From the NCBI RefSeq assembly GCF_001577835.2, contig NC_029526.1, positions 217,510 through 281,509 of the forward strand: a stretch of 64,000 nt of DNA, in the 5' to 3' direction. Below are positions 12,801 to 22,236 of the stretch, one piece after another. The notes under the pieces were generated by a model, which did no database searches, was not told the DNA's origin, and worked only from the letters and a program-made list of their open reading frames with translations. The number at the start of each line of letters is the position of its first letter. The stretch's first letter is position 1. Source of the stretch: Coturnix japonica (lineage: Eukaryota > Chordata > Aves > Galliformes > Phasianidae). A program made the translations under genes and the position numbers.

Positions 12801-15800
12801 CTCCACCAGAAGGGAGGCAAATCTATATTGGACACCTCTTTGAAGTTCGACAAGGGTTTCTACACCACATCTACCCCTCCTCAAGACCAGCCTTGTATTC
12901 ACAACAGTGTGCTACTGTATACTTAAATTGCAAAGGGAAAACTTTACTGAGGAACTTACAGAGTAGTGACTGAAAGAAAGTAGAAATTCAAAAAACTATC
13001 AGAGAAGACCCATATTTCATATGAGCATGGTCTAAGTGCTGCTAACAGCTACGTGCAAACCTCTGCTGAGGGCTGAATGTGTCCAGTTAGCATGGTTTGC
13101 TGGGTGAAATGCTGTCTGACCTTAGCTGAACAATATGGCTGTGAAAACAGACAAGCTGTGGGGACGCTACACTCAAAGGAAGCTGTTTCTGAGGGAACTT
13201 TTATGGTACTGAGCTGCCAGAAAAAGCCCCACATGGTGAGTAAGCTGATTGAGGAAAGCGGAGAACCTGGTAACTGAAATTTCTTAGCCACAGCTTATCT
13301 ATCAGAAATGTTATGGTAGAATCTATGGAAGAATCTATAGATCTTCTATACAAGAATTTCACTTCCCTGGGGTCTAAGAGGAATATCCTCTTTGGCAAAA
13401 TCAATAATGTCACAGTAATGTGTATACATGAGTTCCCAATGTTTCTATATACAATTCTCTTCCATGCTTCCCATCCCAGCCTTGCTTCTCTCGCCCTCCC
13501 CATATCCCATAAGACCTACGCAGGTTGAACTTACACATGTTCAGCTGCCGGACGAAACTGGCCATGTTGTTGTGTTTGAAATACTTGGGCAGCACTTCCT
13601 TGGCAAAGCGTCCTTGGTCAAACACATGGAAGCTGGTTCCATTCTGCAAAGGCAACAAGGACAGAAGCAATCAGAAGACTCCAGGAGGAGGCCAGGAGGA
13701 GGTGGTTCCCTCAGGTCCTACGGCAGAACTAGTTCTGCTCTGTCACCTTGAAGCTGCAAAGAGTGACAGCAACTTTCAGTTGTTCCCCTTTCAGTTCTGG
13801 CACAGCCGCATTTTTCATCCTTTTTGATTGCTTGTTCAAAGCCTCAGGTGTCAGAAAAAATCTACAGGCTTTTACATCCCAAGCACTCATAGCCCAAGAT
13901 TGCTGCCCTTTCTGGTGTGGACCTCACAGAAAGACGCTGTGTCTGGAGAAGGTCTTGGAAGGTGGAAATTACCATTACAGATGATGAAGGTGCTGACACA
14001 GGTCTGTCTGTGAACCGTCTGCTCCAGAGCACAGCGGCGCTGGAGGGAGCACTGCCTGGAGACTGGAGACGTGGCACAAGAACACAGCAAAGTGTGAAAT
14101 CCTTGGGAATACTGCTCAGATACAGAAGTTCTACAAGCCTTCTCTGGGTTAGTTTTGAAAGCACACAAGTCACAAGGGCAGCCACAAACTTGGCTGAATA
14201 TGGCCAAGTTTTAGCAGTTGTGCTTTAACAGCAACATGCATATTCATTTGCTAAAAGGGCTGTTTCTGAGGATGTGAGGATTCGTGACTGCAAAACAAAG
14301 CAAACCAGGCTGGGATCAATGACGGACAGGCACACTGCAGCCCAACGTGCCTTCCCCACTGGCCTCCTACCTGCTGGCAGGTAAGCTGCTGCAGAGAGCC
14401 TGGCAGACACACCACACTGCAGCTGCCCTGAAGCATACTGCAAACACAAATCCACATCACCTTCTTAAGGGACAGAAGAACTGGCAATGCATTTTCACCT
14501 GTGTCCCACCACCATGCACCTAGCACCCACTACATACTCCCATTAGAATACGGTAACAATTTCCACTGTGCTCAGGCTCTTCTGCCTGCTCTAGCAATCA
14601 ATCCTGCATGCTCACAACATATAACCCTGCTTCTTGCCTCAGCAGTGCTCTCTGAACATCACCAGGGTCCTTCCTACTGACCCTTGCCACACAGAGCAGA
14701 AGCAAAACTGGCCAAGTGCTTAGGAGAGTCACTAACAATCTGCCCACCAGTCTTGACAGATAGTTATCCCAACTGGTTTTTACAGACCCACGGGCCAGAG
14801 ATCCTCTGCCATGCAACAGTTTATTCGGTCACTCCTTACAGGTCCTATTTATCAACAGCTCTGACTACATCCAGAAATCTTAGCAAAGCTCACAGCCCCT
14901 CAGCTCTAACAGCACTGACAAGGAAAAGAGAAGGATGCGACATGGGAATATCAGACATCTGCAGAAGATCTTAGAGATCTTTTCCAGCCTTAAATGATCC
15001 TCTGATTCTCTGATGTAGAAGCCTTACCCAAGAAGACAGCTGTCTGGCTGCAGGAAAGCAGAGCGTGGTGATGGATGGTCCAAAATAATAGCTGACCTGA
15101 AACCGACATCAGGAATACTGCACATGTAACACAGAGGAGACTGCTCATACATACTAATACTTAGAAAGTCCTTATTTAAAACACAGCAGTTCCAAGTGGT
15201 GTGACCATGTACTACCAACTTCAGAAAGCCCTGAATAACAACACAGCTTAAATTCCATCTCAGGTTTTGAATGAAAGCTGTACTGGACACAGGCACATGG
15301 CAAAAATACTGCTTCAGGCTTTTCTCCCCCACAACCCTTTAAGTCTGCTTTTGCAATAGATGCCTTCTTGCAGAGGCCATGTTCATGCACACAACTGATC
15401 CTATAGCTCCCTGCTGGAGTCAAATCATGGCATTATTTGCAGCAAGCCTTACTCGGGTCAAAAGCACAATGTGGTTTCAAAACACTTTATGAGAGGGACA
15501 GACAAATCCTTTTTATCCACTGATTGTACTTAAATAAATTAAAGCTCCAGAGATAAATAAGAAGCCAAACCAAAGCAATCTATCACTAGAGTAGTGGTAC
15601 AGACAAATTACACACATCACCACAGCCATCAAATGAACTAGCTGAAAAGGTGAGTGAAGTTCTTCCAAAATGCTGGGCAATTTAAGGTGCCAATCTGAGA
15701 TCCAGCGATGTTTCAGCTTGTGGTCTGAGGGCTCGTTATGGCAGCCTGCTGTCTGCTACCTCGGCATTGGTGGGAAGGCTGTTAAGAGATGCCTGTGAAA

Positions 15801-16098
15801 TCACCCAGCATCACTGAAATCCTTTAAAAGCTTTGTACCTTTTCCAGAAAACTCTGGGGAGCTGAAGCAAGGTGAACAACTTTTCTCTCCAAAAGAGTCC
15901 AAATTCTTCAGAGGATTTGGTTTTAAGACACCCATAAAAGCACTCGAATTGAACCCCAGCATTGGCTGCACATACCGTACTCCAGCAGATGAGGTGGTTT
16001 GTTTCGGGATCTTCCACCAGCGTCCACAGCTTCGTTAGGAAGGCTGGCACATTGCTGGAGTAGCCATCCATCACCAGGGAGCCGGGTGAATCCTGCAT
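3699..16098 (-). CDS. HSF4: Heat shock transcription factor 4 (13 coding exons)
   Basis: This is a heat-shock-family transcription factor, known in mammals for lens development. Thirteen exons splice to 1533 nt, encoding 510 aa, close to the roughly 490 aa of mammalian HSF4; every junction is GT-AG. The winged-helix DNA-binding domain is at about residues 15-120 and includes [20 protein letters not shown]. The HR-A/B trimerisation coiled coil is at about 121-205, followed by a basic [11 protein letters not shown] at 291-298 is a phosphorylation-dependent sumoylation motif, and an HR-C-like repeat lies at about 366-387. HSF4 was chosen over HSF1 because of [10 protein letters not shown], the VLEGKGS segment and a neighbouring FBXL8. 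The start is the ATG at 16096-16098, with a short leader before the domain as in the family. Confidence 0.95.
4429..4516 (-). CDS. HSF4: HSF4 coding exon 12
   Basis: Encodes [18 protein letters not shown] through ACP. The donor CCAG|gtagga is in phase with the last exon. The acceptor caccaag|ATG is weaker than the others, so the exact 5' edge is less certain, but it is the choice that keeps the whole frame open. Confidence 0.72.
5141..5206 (-). CDS. HSF4: HSF4 coding exon 11
   Basis: A 66-nt exon encoding [20 protein letters not shown] plus SP, resembling the HSF1 stretch that follows ALLDLFSP. The acceptor is tccaaccag|GTC and the donor CCG|gtaaga; phase 0 at both ends, so it could be skipped without a frameshift. 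Confidence 0.8.
5429..5494. repeat. 17-bp minisatellite, about 4 units
   Basis: The unit CCCACAGCCCCATCCAT repeats nearly perfectly from 5446, with a diverged unit before it. The array lies in HSF4 intron 10, about 25 bp beyond the exon 10 donor. Confidence 0.85.
5520..5625 (-). CDS. HSF4: HSF4 coding exon 10 (HR-C-like)
   Basis: Residues 359-394. Encodes a leucine-rich amphipathic repeat resembling HR-C of HSF1, followed by SLLD. The acceptor is ttcttcag|AACA and the donor GGAT|gtgagt. Confidence 0.88.
5735..6100 (+). mobile_element. CR1 LINE fragment (3' part)
   Basis: Contains CR1 signatures: GTGTTCCCCATGGTCAG, TTTATTGATGATCTGG, AGTTTGCAGATGACATCAAG, and a GGTTGGACTTGGGGATCTCA-type 3' end. 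It is 5'-truncated and old, and lies antisense in HSF4 intron 9. Confidence 0.88.
6318..6542 (-). CDS. HSF4: HSF4 coding exon 9
   Basis: Residues 284-358. Carries IKEEPASP (K292 and S297 of the sumoylation/phosphorylation motif) and the HSF4-typical [14 protein letters not shown] segment. The acceptor is tgctgcag|GGA and the donor GACAG|gtgagg. Confidence 0.93.
6640..6770 (+). mobile_element. CR1 LINE fragment
   Basis: Matches the late CR1 region GGCTGTCCAGGGTGGTGGTG and TGAGGGACATGGTTTAGTG. It lies antisense in HSF4 intron 8, very near the exon 9 acceptor, and lacks a clear CR1 3' tail. Confidence 0.8.
7457..7581 (-). CDS. HSF4: HSF4 coding exon 8
   Basis: Contains the family motif [13 protein letters not shown]. 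The acceptor is ccccttag|CCA and the donor GACAG|gtaagt, in phase with both neighbouring exons. Confidence 0.9.
7856..7955 (-). CDS. HSF4: HSF4 coding exon 7
   Basis: Encodes PLMLDSG through AYFIQS, matching human HSF4 SLMLDEG...PYFIQS. The acceptor is cttccag|GCC and the donor TCG|gtgggt. Confidence 0.92.
9034..9098 (-). CDS. HSF4: HSF4 coding exon 6
   Basis: Encodes the end of HR-A/B ([10 protein letters not shown]) and the basic KRKL that acts as a nuclear localisation signal in the family. The acceptor is ctgacag|CTG and the donor CT|gtaagt. Confidence 0.9.
9961..10050. repeat. Two-copy tandem duplication, period 45 bp
   Basis: The 39-nt core at 9967-10005 recurs at 10012-10050 with few differences (both contain CCAGAACAAGGA and ATCACACA). 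It lies in HSF4 intron 5. Confidence 0.75.
10329..10404 (-). CDS. HSF4: HSF4 coding exon 5
   Basis: Second part of [24 protein letters not shown], which aligns with WREVVTLRQSHGQQ of human HSF4. The acceptor is tttcag|GCAG and the donor AAG|gtagtg. Confidence 0.93.
11549..11673 (-). CDS. HSF4: HSF4 coding exon 4
   Basis: First part of the HR-A/B coiled coil, with heptad-spaced L, V and M residues ([20 protein letters not shown]). A strong polypyrimidine tract precedes ccttag|GTG; the donor is CA|gtgagt. Confidence 0.9.
12619..12746 (-). CDS. HSF4: HSF4 coding exon 3
   Basis: Completes the DNA-binding domain ([20 protein letters not shown] through EHIKRK). The acceptor is catgcag|ATGG and the donor AAG|gtgagg; it ends in phase 0 at residue 120. 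Confidence 0.95.
13535..13643 (-). CDS. HSF4: HSF4 coding exon 2
   Basis: Encodes residues 42-78, including the DNA-recognition helix ([15 protein letters not shown]). The acceptor is tttgcag|AAT and the donor ATGT|gtaagt; the tyrosine codon is split across the junction. Confidence 0.95.
15976..16098 (-). CDS. HSF4: HSF4 coding exon 1
   Basis: Encodes residues 1-41: the start methionine and the first part of the DNA-binding domain, ending in ICWST. The donor is ACG|gtatgt, phase 0. Confidence 0.9.
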
Positions 16099-17527
16099 AG
16101 CTTTCCAGTGTCCCAGCTACACTGACCCCATCGCTGTCAGCATGCCAGCCTCCTGCACACGCATGTGTCCAACAGAGAATAAACCACTGAATTTTATCCT
16201 GGGCCAGTAGAAAGTAGGATCCCTGAGAGTCGCATCAGCAGTGCTGCTCTCCCTCATAAAAACTCAGCACAATGCAATGGTATCACCAGCCCCAGAGAAC
16301 AATACACAGAATGAAAATGCACCGCAGCCGATCTCGCAGAGCTGTGAATAAATACGCAGCGTCATGCAGAGGGAACACGTGCCACGCACCTTGCACTGGG
16401 AGGTCAGCAAGGCTGCAGGGCTGAATCCACCTGCTGGGAGCCTGTGGGACACCCCAGCGCTGCTGCATGGCCTTGGTCCAAGCACTCAAATTGTTGTTAT
16501 TTTGGAATTCTCTTGCCCCAGAAGCTGGCCAGCAGAGGTGAGCACAGCCTGGCCATAGCCCAGAGCTGCATGTCTTCAGCAAGGTTTTCAAAAGGCATAA
16601 CTGTAAGTTGGCTCGGCTCAGGTCTCATCCATGGGGAGAATGGAACTGGCTCTTGGCTGGGAAAAGTGATTGATAAAAACAGCTACACGTGGAACACACG
16701 AGAAAACATGCTTTTATTGTTATTACTTAAAATCCTTTTTATATATGTGCTGATTACAAAGGGAAATTTTGGCCAGGACCATTTCAAATCCGAAATTACT
16801 CTTCAAATCACAGTCCATCAGAATCCTTGGCACAGTCAACCAACACACTCATCCTAATTCAGAGGCCCAATACCTTTGCCATTTGCTGCTGACTGAGACA
16901 CGAAAAACTGTTTATTCTCCTAAGAAACATTAACAATGCAGTGAAAGCACAGGTCTTTGCCAAAGGCATTCAAATACCTGAAAATGTGCTTTTCTGAGAA
17001 AGAAAGGACAGAAAAGGATACTTGCAGGCTCTGTGCCTTTTCTTATGACCTTATCAGTGCTCTTAAGCATTTTTTTCTCCTGCTAATGTGAGCTCACCAT
17101 CACAGAAATGCCAGAAGAGAAATTATCAAGGTTGGAGTGCATTTTCCATCAGATGACCACTGCCTGTTGCTATAGATGAACACATGTGGCTAAGGACCCC
17201 AATGGACACACAACACCTGCACTGAAGCTGTCACTTCCTTAACTGCCCAGCCAGTAGTTGCTGGGAGCCTGACACAGTGTGTTTGACTTTGAGGTTTGCT
17301 TAAAACATTACATCAAAATTAAATTTCACTGTGATTTCCTGTAGAACTGCACAAAGGGTGAAGATGGCACTATTAGCATCCCACTATTGCTAAATAGAGA
17401 ACACAAAGAAAAGATTTGTCCGCCCTACTCCAATAAAGAAAAAATTAAAATAGGCATCTCTGTTTCTTTGTATGGGCATTGCTCTATTGCATTTGAGAAC
17501 AATCGGTGTGCTGAACAGGTGAGCTGG
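16099..17527. other. HSF4 upstream region / FBXL8 3' UTR
   Basis: A 1.4-kb spacer between the tandem genes, expected to hold the FBXL8 3' UTR and the HSF4 promoter and 5' UTR. No coding exon was recognised. Minus-strand AATAAA signals are seen near 16713 and 16911. Confidence 0.5.
16713..16718 (-). terminator. FBXL8: Candidate poly(A) signal for FBXL8
   Basis: AATAAA on the minus strand about 0.8 kb after the FBXL8 stop; another lies near 16911. Which one is used cannot be told from sequence alone. Confidence 0.4.
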
Positions 17528-18503
17528 TCACTGAACTGTCACTGGCTTCCAGGGGTGCCGCTCCTTGGTGACCTTCAGAGTGTATTGTTTCAGATGGGGG
17601 CAATGTGTGAGGAACGCTTCCACCACCTCCCTGCTGACCACACAGTAGCAGTGGATCTCCAGCAGGTTTTGGCAGTGCTTAGCTAGCTCTACTAGTGAGG
17701 AATTCAGGTCTTCTGAGGATGTGGTTTGTAGCGTCAGCTTCTTCAGAGTGCTGCTGTAGCTCTGGGTGACAAACCTAATCTGATCTACCATGTAATTGTA
17801 GGTGTTGAGTTGCAGTGTGCTCACAGGTATACTCAGCTTTAGGATCCGTGGTATTGTGCATCCAGGGACTGTATGATCAAATTCGAGGTCTACGTAGAGT
17901 CGAGGATGTTTTTGCCTGACAGCAGCCCACAGCTCTTCCGAGATGACTGGTATATATTTATCCAGGCGCTCACAGAAAATGTCTAAATGGGTGAAAGCTG
18001 CTCTTTCTGGCTTGAGCAGCTCCAGAAATACATCACTGGACAAGCTGGCATAGTAAACCCCCAAAGCTGAGAGTTTGGGACACACACTGAGAACTTTCCT
18101 AATGGTGTCTGGTGCCACATTGCACACCAGAGTGCGGTTGTTGATGAACAAGCTTTGCAGGTTTGGGTTGGTGGTAGCCAGGAGTTCAACAAGCTGCCCA
18201 TCGAGAGTAAAGGGCATGTTTCGAAAATCAACATGCTGAAGATCTACCTGGTTGTTCATGTTGCACATATTCCGTATGCTCCGCAGGATGTCCTGGCCAG
18301 AGTAGAAATAGGGGTTCTCCCCGTGGCACGCAATGCACAGCTGCTGCAGCTTGTGGTTCTGCTTTGCCAGCATATCTAAGATGCGTGTCACGTTCCTGCG
18401 GTTGACCTCTTTGGATTGGTCAAACCTGATCTTCAGGTGTTTGATTTGGCTGAGGAACTGGCACAGGCTCTGCAGCATGCCCTCCTCATCCTCTGAGTCA
18501 CAG
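17528..18503 (-). CDS. FBXL8: FBXL8 coding exon 2 (LRR region)
   Basis: A 976-nt terminal coding exon starting at cccttccag|CTGTGACTC, which rebuilds [11 protein letters not shown], the counterpart of human KISCECELEG. It ends KPVTVQ-stop. Confidence 0.95.
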
Positions 18504-19203
18504 CTGGAAGGGCAAAACAGAAGGTCAGTCACTGTGGAAGGTAAACTGAGCAAACACAGAGCAGCTTCCCTCCTTTACTGTGTTCTGGAAAATACCAACA
18601 GCAAATACCACACATTTCTTCTTACTGGATGCCAGGCAAGTCACTGTAAGGCCAAATGCCGATGGAATGAGGGGGAGAGAGGAGTCAGACTCCAGAAAGA
18701 CCAGCAGTGAGGTTAGTGCCACCATCAGGATGACTATTCAATAACTTTGTCTCCTGCTGTTTTCAACTTGAAGAAACTTACCTGAGAATGTAATACTTCC
18801 CGTGGCACCCAAACCATCACCAGCAGTTAATATAAAACCCCACATTGCATAACACCATTTTCTCTATTATATAAAGAAATTCTAGTCACAAAATGTAGCA
18901 ACACGCAACACACACAAATCACAACTAACATCAATTAGTTGTCACAGCACAACACTGTAAATCTTCAGCATGCACTGATACGTAATGCTCTTGATAGGCC
19001 TGCAAAGATGCTCACACTTCAGAAGCCCATTCCTCATACCTGATCTCTGTGAAGTGCCAAACAGAACTGGAGGAAACAGCCCCAGCCCACTGCTTGCACA
19101 CCTGGAAGGCCGTGTATCTATCTCGAAGAGAAAGATAGTAGAAAATTTGGATGAGGATTTCCTCTGGGACGCAGCTCCACAGGTCAGGGGCTGAAGCAAG
19201 CAT
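17528..19203 (-). CDS. FBXL8: F-box and leucine-rich repeat protein 8
   Basis: Substrate-recognition subunit of an SCF (SKP1-CUL1-F-box) ubiquitin ligase. Two coding exons give 1140 nt and 379 aa; the human protein is about 374 aa. The F-box spans about residues 8-50 ([19 protein letters not shown], then VCKQWA and VWH). The rest is a diverged leucine-rich region aligning with human FBXL8 through FTLD, a NRTLV/STLV segment, [10 protein letters not shown] and the C-terminal [14 protein letters not shown]. The start is the first in-frame ATG after a strong acceptor (ttttaacag at 19271-19279), giving a 67-nt 5' UTR in that exon. It is in tandem with HSF4 and head to head with TRADD. Confidence 0.95.
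19040..19203 (-). CDS. FBXL8: FBXL8 coding exon 1 (F-box)
   Basis: Encodes residues 1-54 plus two bases of codon 55. The whole exon probably spans 19040-19270, with its first 67 nt untranslated. The donor is ATCAG|gtatga. Confidence 0.9.
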
Positions 19204-20249
19204 AGTGCTGATGCAGTCAGCTTCAGAAACTGGAGACACTTCAAAAACTGCAGTGAATTCTCAAACAACCCTGTTAAAATAAAATAAATAAATGAATAAG
19301 AGAAGAGATATTTAGCATCTGTGTACAAAGTAAATCCAATGCAACTGGATCACAGATGGGGCCAGCACTATTTTAAACTTGAAACTTCACCACATTTTGA
19401 GATTCAGCACAAAAACAGAGGAAATCCACTGGCCAAAGGTTTGCACACAATTTCCAACCAGGCCTATGAAGCTAGAAAATAAAGTACTAAAGATGTCAGA
19501 TCAAGGCTTTGGGGGGGAAGGAAGTGCATTTTCCCGCAGCAAGGGCTTTGCTACTCTAAGTATTAAAAAATGCATGAGAATTTTCTAGTGCTGCTGCACC
19601 GCGATGCAAAGAGCTGAGAGAGATTTCTCAAACTGAGGGGGAAAAACAAAACCTCTTTGCAAGCAGAAGCTCTACACAGCAAACAGCCCCACACACCCGT
19701 TTCTGTACCCATTGTGAAACAAAAGGCTCAGAGCAGATCGGGGCAGCTCCATCACAGTGACCCTTGCCTGTAACAAGGCTTGGCAGCTGGACAGAAATGT
19801 TTTATTACTGTTAACCTACTTGTTATAAGCCCCATTTACACAAGACTTAAAAAGCACAATTTGATTGATCTTATATGTGAGGTATAAACACCTTGGACAA
19901 AGATCAATAACATCTAAATGTGATATTTTTCATCCACTTTTCTAGACTGTTTTGCTTAAATAAAAGCACCAGATAAAAGCACCAATGCGAGGCAGTTTTT
20001 CAGTCCCTATCATGAGCAGGAGCAGGATTTGTACTGGCAGAGCTGTGCAGCCTGCAAGCACTGCCCTTCTTGGAGCAGCACTGGGAGATGGGCCGCGTCC
20101 CACAGCCGCCTGAACCCCCGAGGCAGCCCTCAGTCACGGCATTACTTCACCCCTCAGATCTGCCTGACTGCTGGAGAGCTGCGACGCAACAAGTACAACC
20201 CAGAGAGGAACAGAAGGCCGCGTTTTTTCAAGTATTCTCCGCTGCGAAG

Positions 20250-20720
20250 TGTGACTCATTCTTTCAGCACAGCCGCTATCGTATCTGCCATCGTCGCAAC
20301 GACAGCAGCGCTTCCCCCCAGCGACGAGCGACAGCGGCCGGAGAACTCAGACCCGCTTCCTTCCTGGGAGACCGCTGGGTGCCGTCGTTTCCTCTGACAG
20401 CGCAGCGCTGTTTTCAGGCAGCCCCCACCCCGCGCTGCGCTCCATCCCCCTGCCATGAGCACGGCGGACTGAGCGCTGCCGAACCGCAGCACATCGCACC
20501 GCCCGCCGCACACCGGGGGTTCCCCGCTCACCCCTCGCGGGCGGTGCCTCCCTGCGTCCGTCGCAGCCGCGCAGAGGCGGAAGCGGCAGCGCCGAGGCCG
20601 GGCGGCGGCGGCGGGAGGTAAGGGCCGCCCCGAGCCCCCCCTGCTCCCTCCCCACTACCCCGGCGGCTCGGGGCGGCCACCAGTGTGCCCAGGGACGGGC
20701 CCTGCGGGATGCGGGGGCGG
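20250..20720. promoter_or_regulatory. CpG-rich bidirectional promoter of FBXL8 and TRADD
   Basis: This is the most GC- and CpG-dense stretch in the window and lies between two divergent genes. An ETS-like GGCGGAAGCGG lies at about 20577-20587. On the plus strand, GGGAG|gtaagg ends a likely TRADD 5' UTR exon at 20617. On the minus strand, a gtgagc donor at 20531-20526 could end the FBXL8 first exon at 20532. Transcription start sites are not directly visible. Confidence 0.7.
20560..20617 (+). other. TRADD: Probable non-coding first exon of TRADD
   Basis: GC-rich sequence ending in the consensus donor GGGAG|gtaagg. The 5' edge is a guess. It would splice to 22086, nine bases before the TRADD start codon. 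Confidence 0.5.
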
Positions 20721-20744
20721 TGGTTCGTGTGTAAAGGGGATGTA

Positions 20745-21030
20745 AGAAAGAGGGTCAGGCTGTTTAGTGGGGTCTGTTGTCACACGACGAGGGGAAATGG
20801 CTTCAAACTAACAGAGGGGAGTTTAAGACCGGAGCTAAGTTAGAGGTTCTTTACAGTCAGGGCGGTGAGGCAGTGGCACAGGCTGCACACAGAGCTGGTG
20901 CTGCCCCATCCCTGCACACAGCCAAGGTCAGGGAATGGGGCTGTGAGCACTGATGGAGCTGTGGGTGTCCCTGTTCAGTGCGAGCAGACGGCCTTTGGGA
21001 TCCCTCTGAACTCATACCATCCCATAGCCA
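20745..21030 (+). mobile_element. CR1 LINE fragment in TRADD intron 1
   Basis: Matches the CR1 3' region: GAGGGGAAATGGCTTCAAAC, GAGGTTCTTTACAGTCAGGG, GTGAGGCAGTGGCACAGGCT, then GGTGTCCCTGTTCAGTG. It is 5'-truncated and diverged, in sense orientation. Confidence 0.88.
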
Positions 21031-22094
21031 GTATCAGCTGGCTAGTGGGGCACAGGCAGAGTGAGAATGGAGAGATGGACACACTGTCATATAAGGGAGA
21101 GGAATCATAAAGGAGCTAGGACCTAAAATAGAGAGGTATCCCCAAGCGTGTGGCTGCAATAATCAGAGCTGACTGGTGCAGGGCCAGGAGTGTCCTACAT
21201 GGCCACTGAACCACAACAAAGGGTTTGTCTGCCCAGACTGATTCCATCCCCCTTCCAATATCTATGGCCTCAGGACTGGTCAAAGTCCAAAGCGACAGCA
21301 CTAGGCTAAAGGCAGCTCTACTGGGCCCTGCATGGCTGCAAAGCCTGCTCTGCTTTATTAGGAGCAGGCTATGAGTCCCTGACTGACGCTGATGAAGAGA
21401 AGCCCAGCCTGTGTGAGAGGCCTATAAGGCTGTGCTCTGTGTGCCAGCAGCTCTGCAGTGTGCATTGTGTGGTTCCTTCATGGGATCCTGCTGTGGTTAT
21501 TATTTGCATCAACCTCTGTGCATCTCTTCTCATGCTGTGCTATAGTTCTCAGGACTTTTGAGGCCTTGCACCATAGATTGCTTTGTTGGGTTGGCAGGTT
21601 TGGATTCTCTGGAGCACATGCATGCTTCCCAACAGCTTCATAAACAGAGAGCAAGGGCTTTACTGTGGCCACTGGGGTTACTGGTGCTGCAGATGAGGTC
21701 AGAATGATCTGATACACCTTTGTGCTGTAAAGGTTTAGAGAAATCAACTTTCTGTTTGAAGTGTACAGTCCCAGAGAACATCTTGGTTGTAATCTTACTG
21801 TGCTGGGGAGAAATGAGGCCATGGAGTATTTTTGGACTATAAATGAATCCAGTGGAGATTGAATGCAGAGCTTTGTGAGCTGCCAAGTCTTTGGGTTACC
21901 AGGTCCCACTGTGCTGTTCTTTACAAAATAACAGTAAACTCCTTACAGGGAGGATGCTTGTTTAGCAACATCACCACCTCCTTCTAAAAACAAGGGCAAA
22001 TCCCCATAATCTTGTCATGCTTGTGCTCTCCTGATGTCAGGCCATTTATTCTGTGGTCTCTCAGCTGACTTCTGTGATTTTGTAGGTGCTGAAG

Positions 22095-22236
22095 ATGGCA
22101 AGTAGCTCAGCTCCTTGGATCGGTAGCGCTTACCTCTTCCTTCAGTCAACATGCAAGACTATCATTCTGCCAAACCTCTATGAAAGTGCCCAGAAGAAGC
22201 CCTGCGTGTTCAAGGCACTGAAGCTGGCATTAGCAG
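22095..22236 (+). CDS. TRADD: TRADD coding exon 1
   Basis: Encodes residues 1-47 plus one base. The exon itself begins at 22086 after tttgtag; the donor is GCAG|gtacct. Confidence 0.92.

Noticed and set aside
3699-16098. HSF1 or HSF3 instead of HSF4
   Set aside because: The HR-C-like exon recalls HSF1, but the [10 protein letters not shown] and VLEGKGS segments, the C-terminal ASYL segment and the FBXL8/TRADD neighbours point to HSF4.
19204-19239. Upstream extension of the FBXL8 reading frame
   Set aside because: It would need a non-ATG start; the first ATG at 19203 fits the family and follows a 5' UTR.
20029-20655. Long open frames in the CpG-rich region
   Set aside because: GC-rich sequence suppresses stop codons; the positions match untranslated first exons and promoter.
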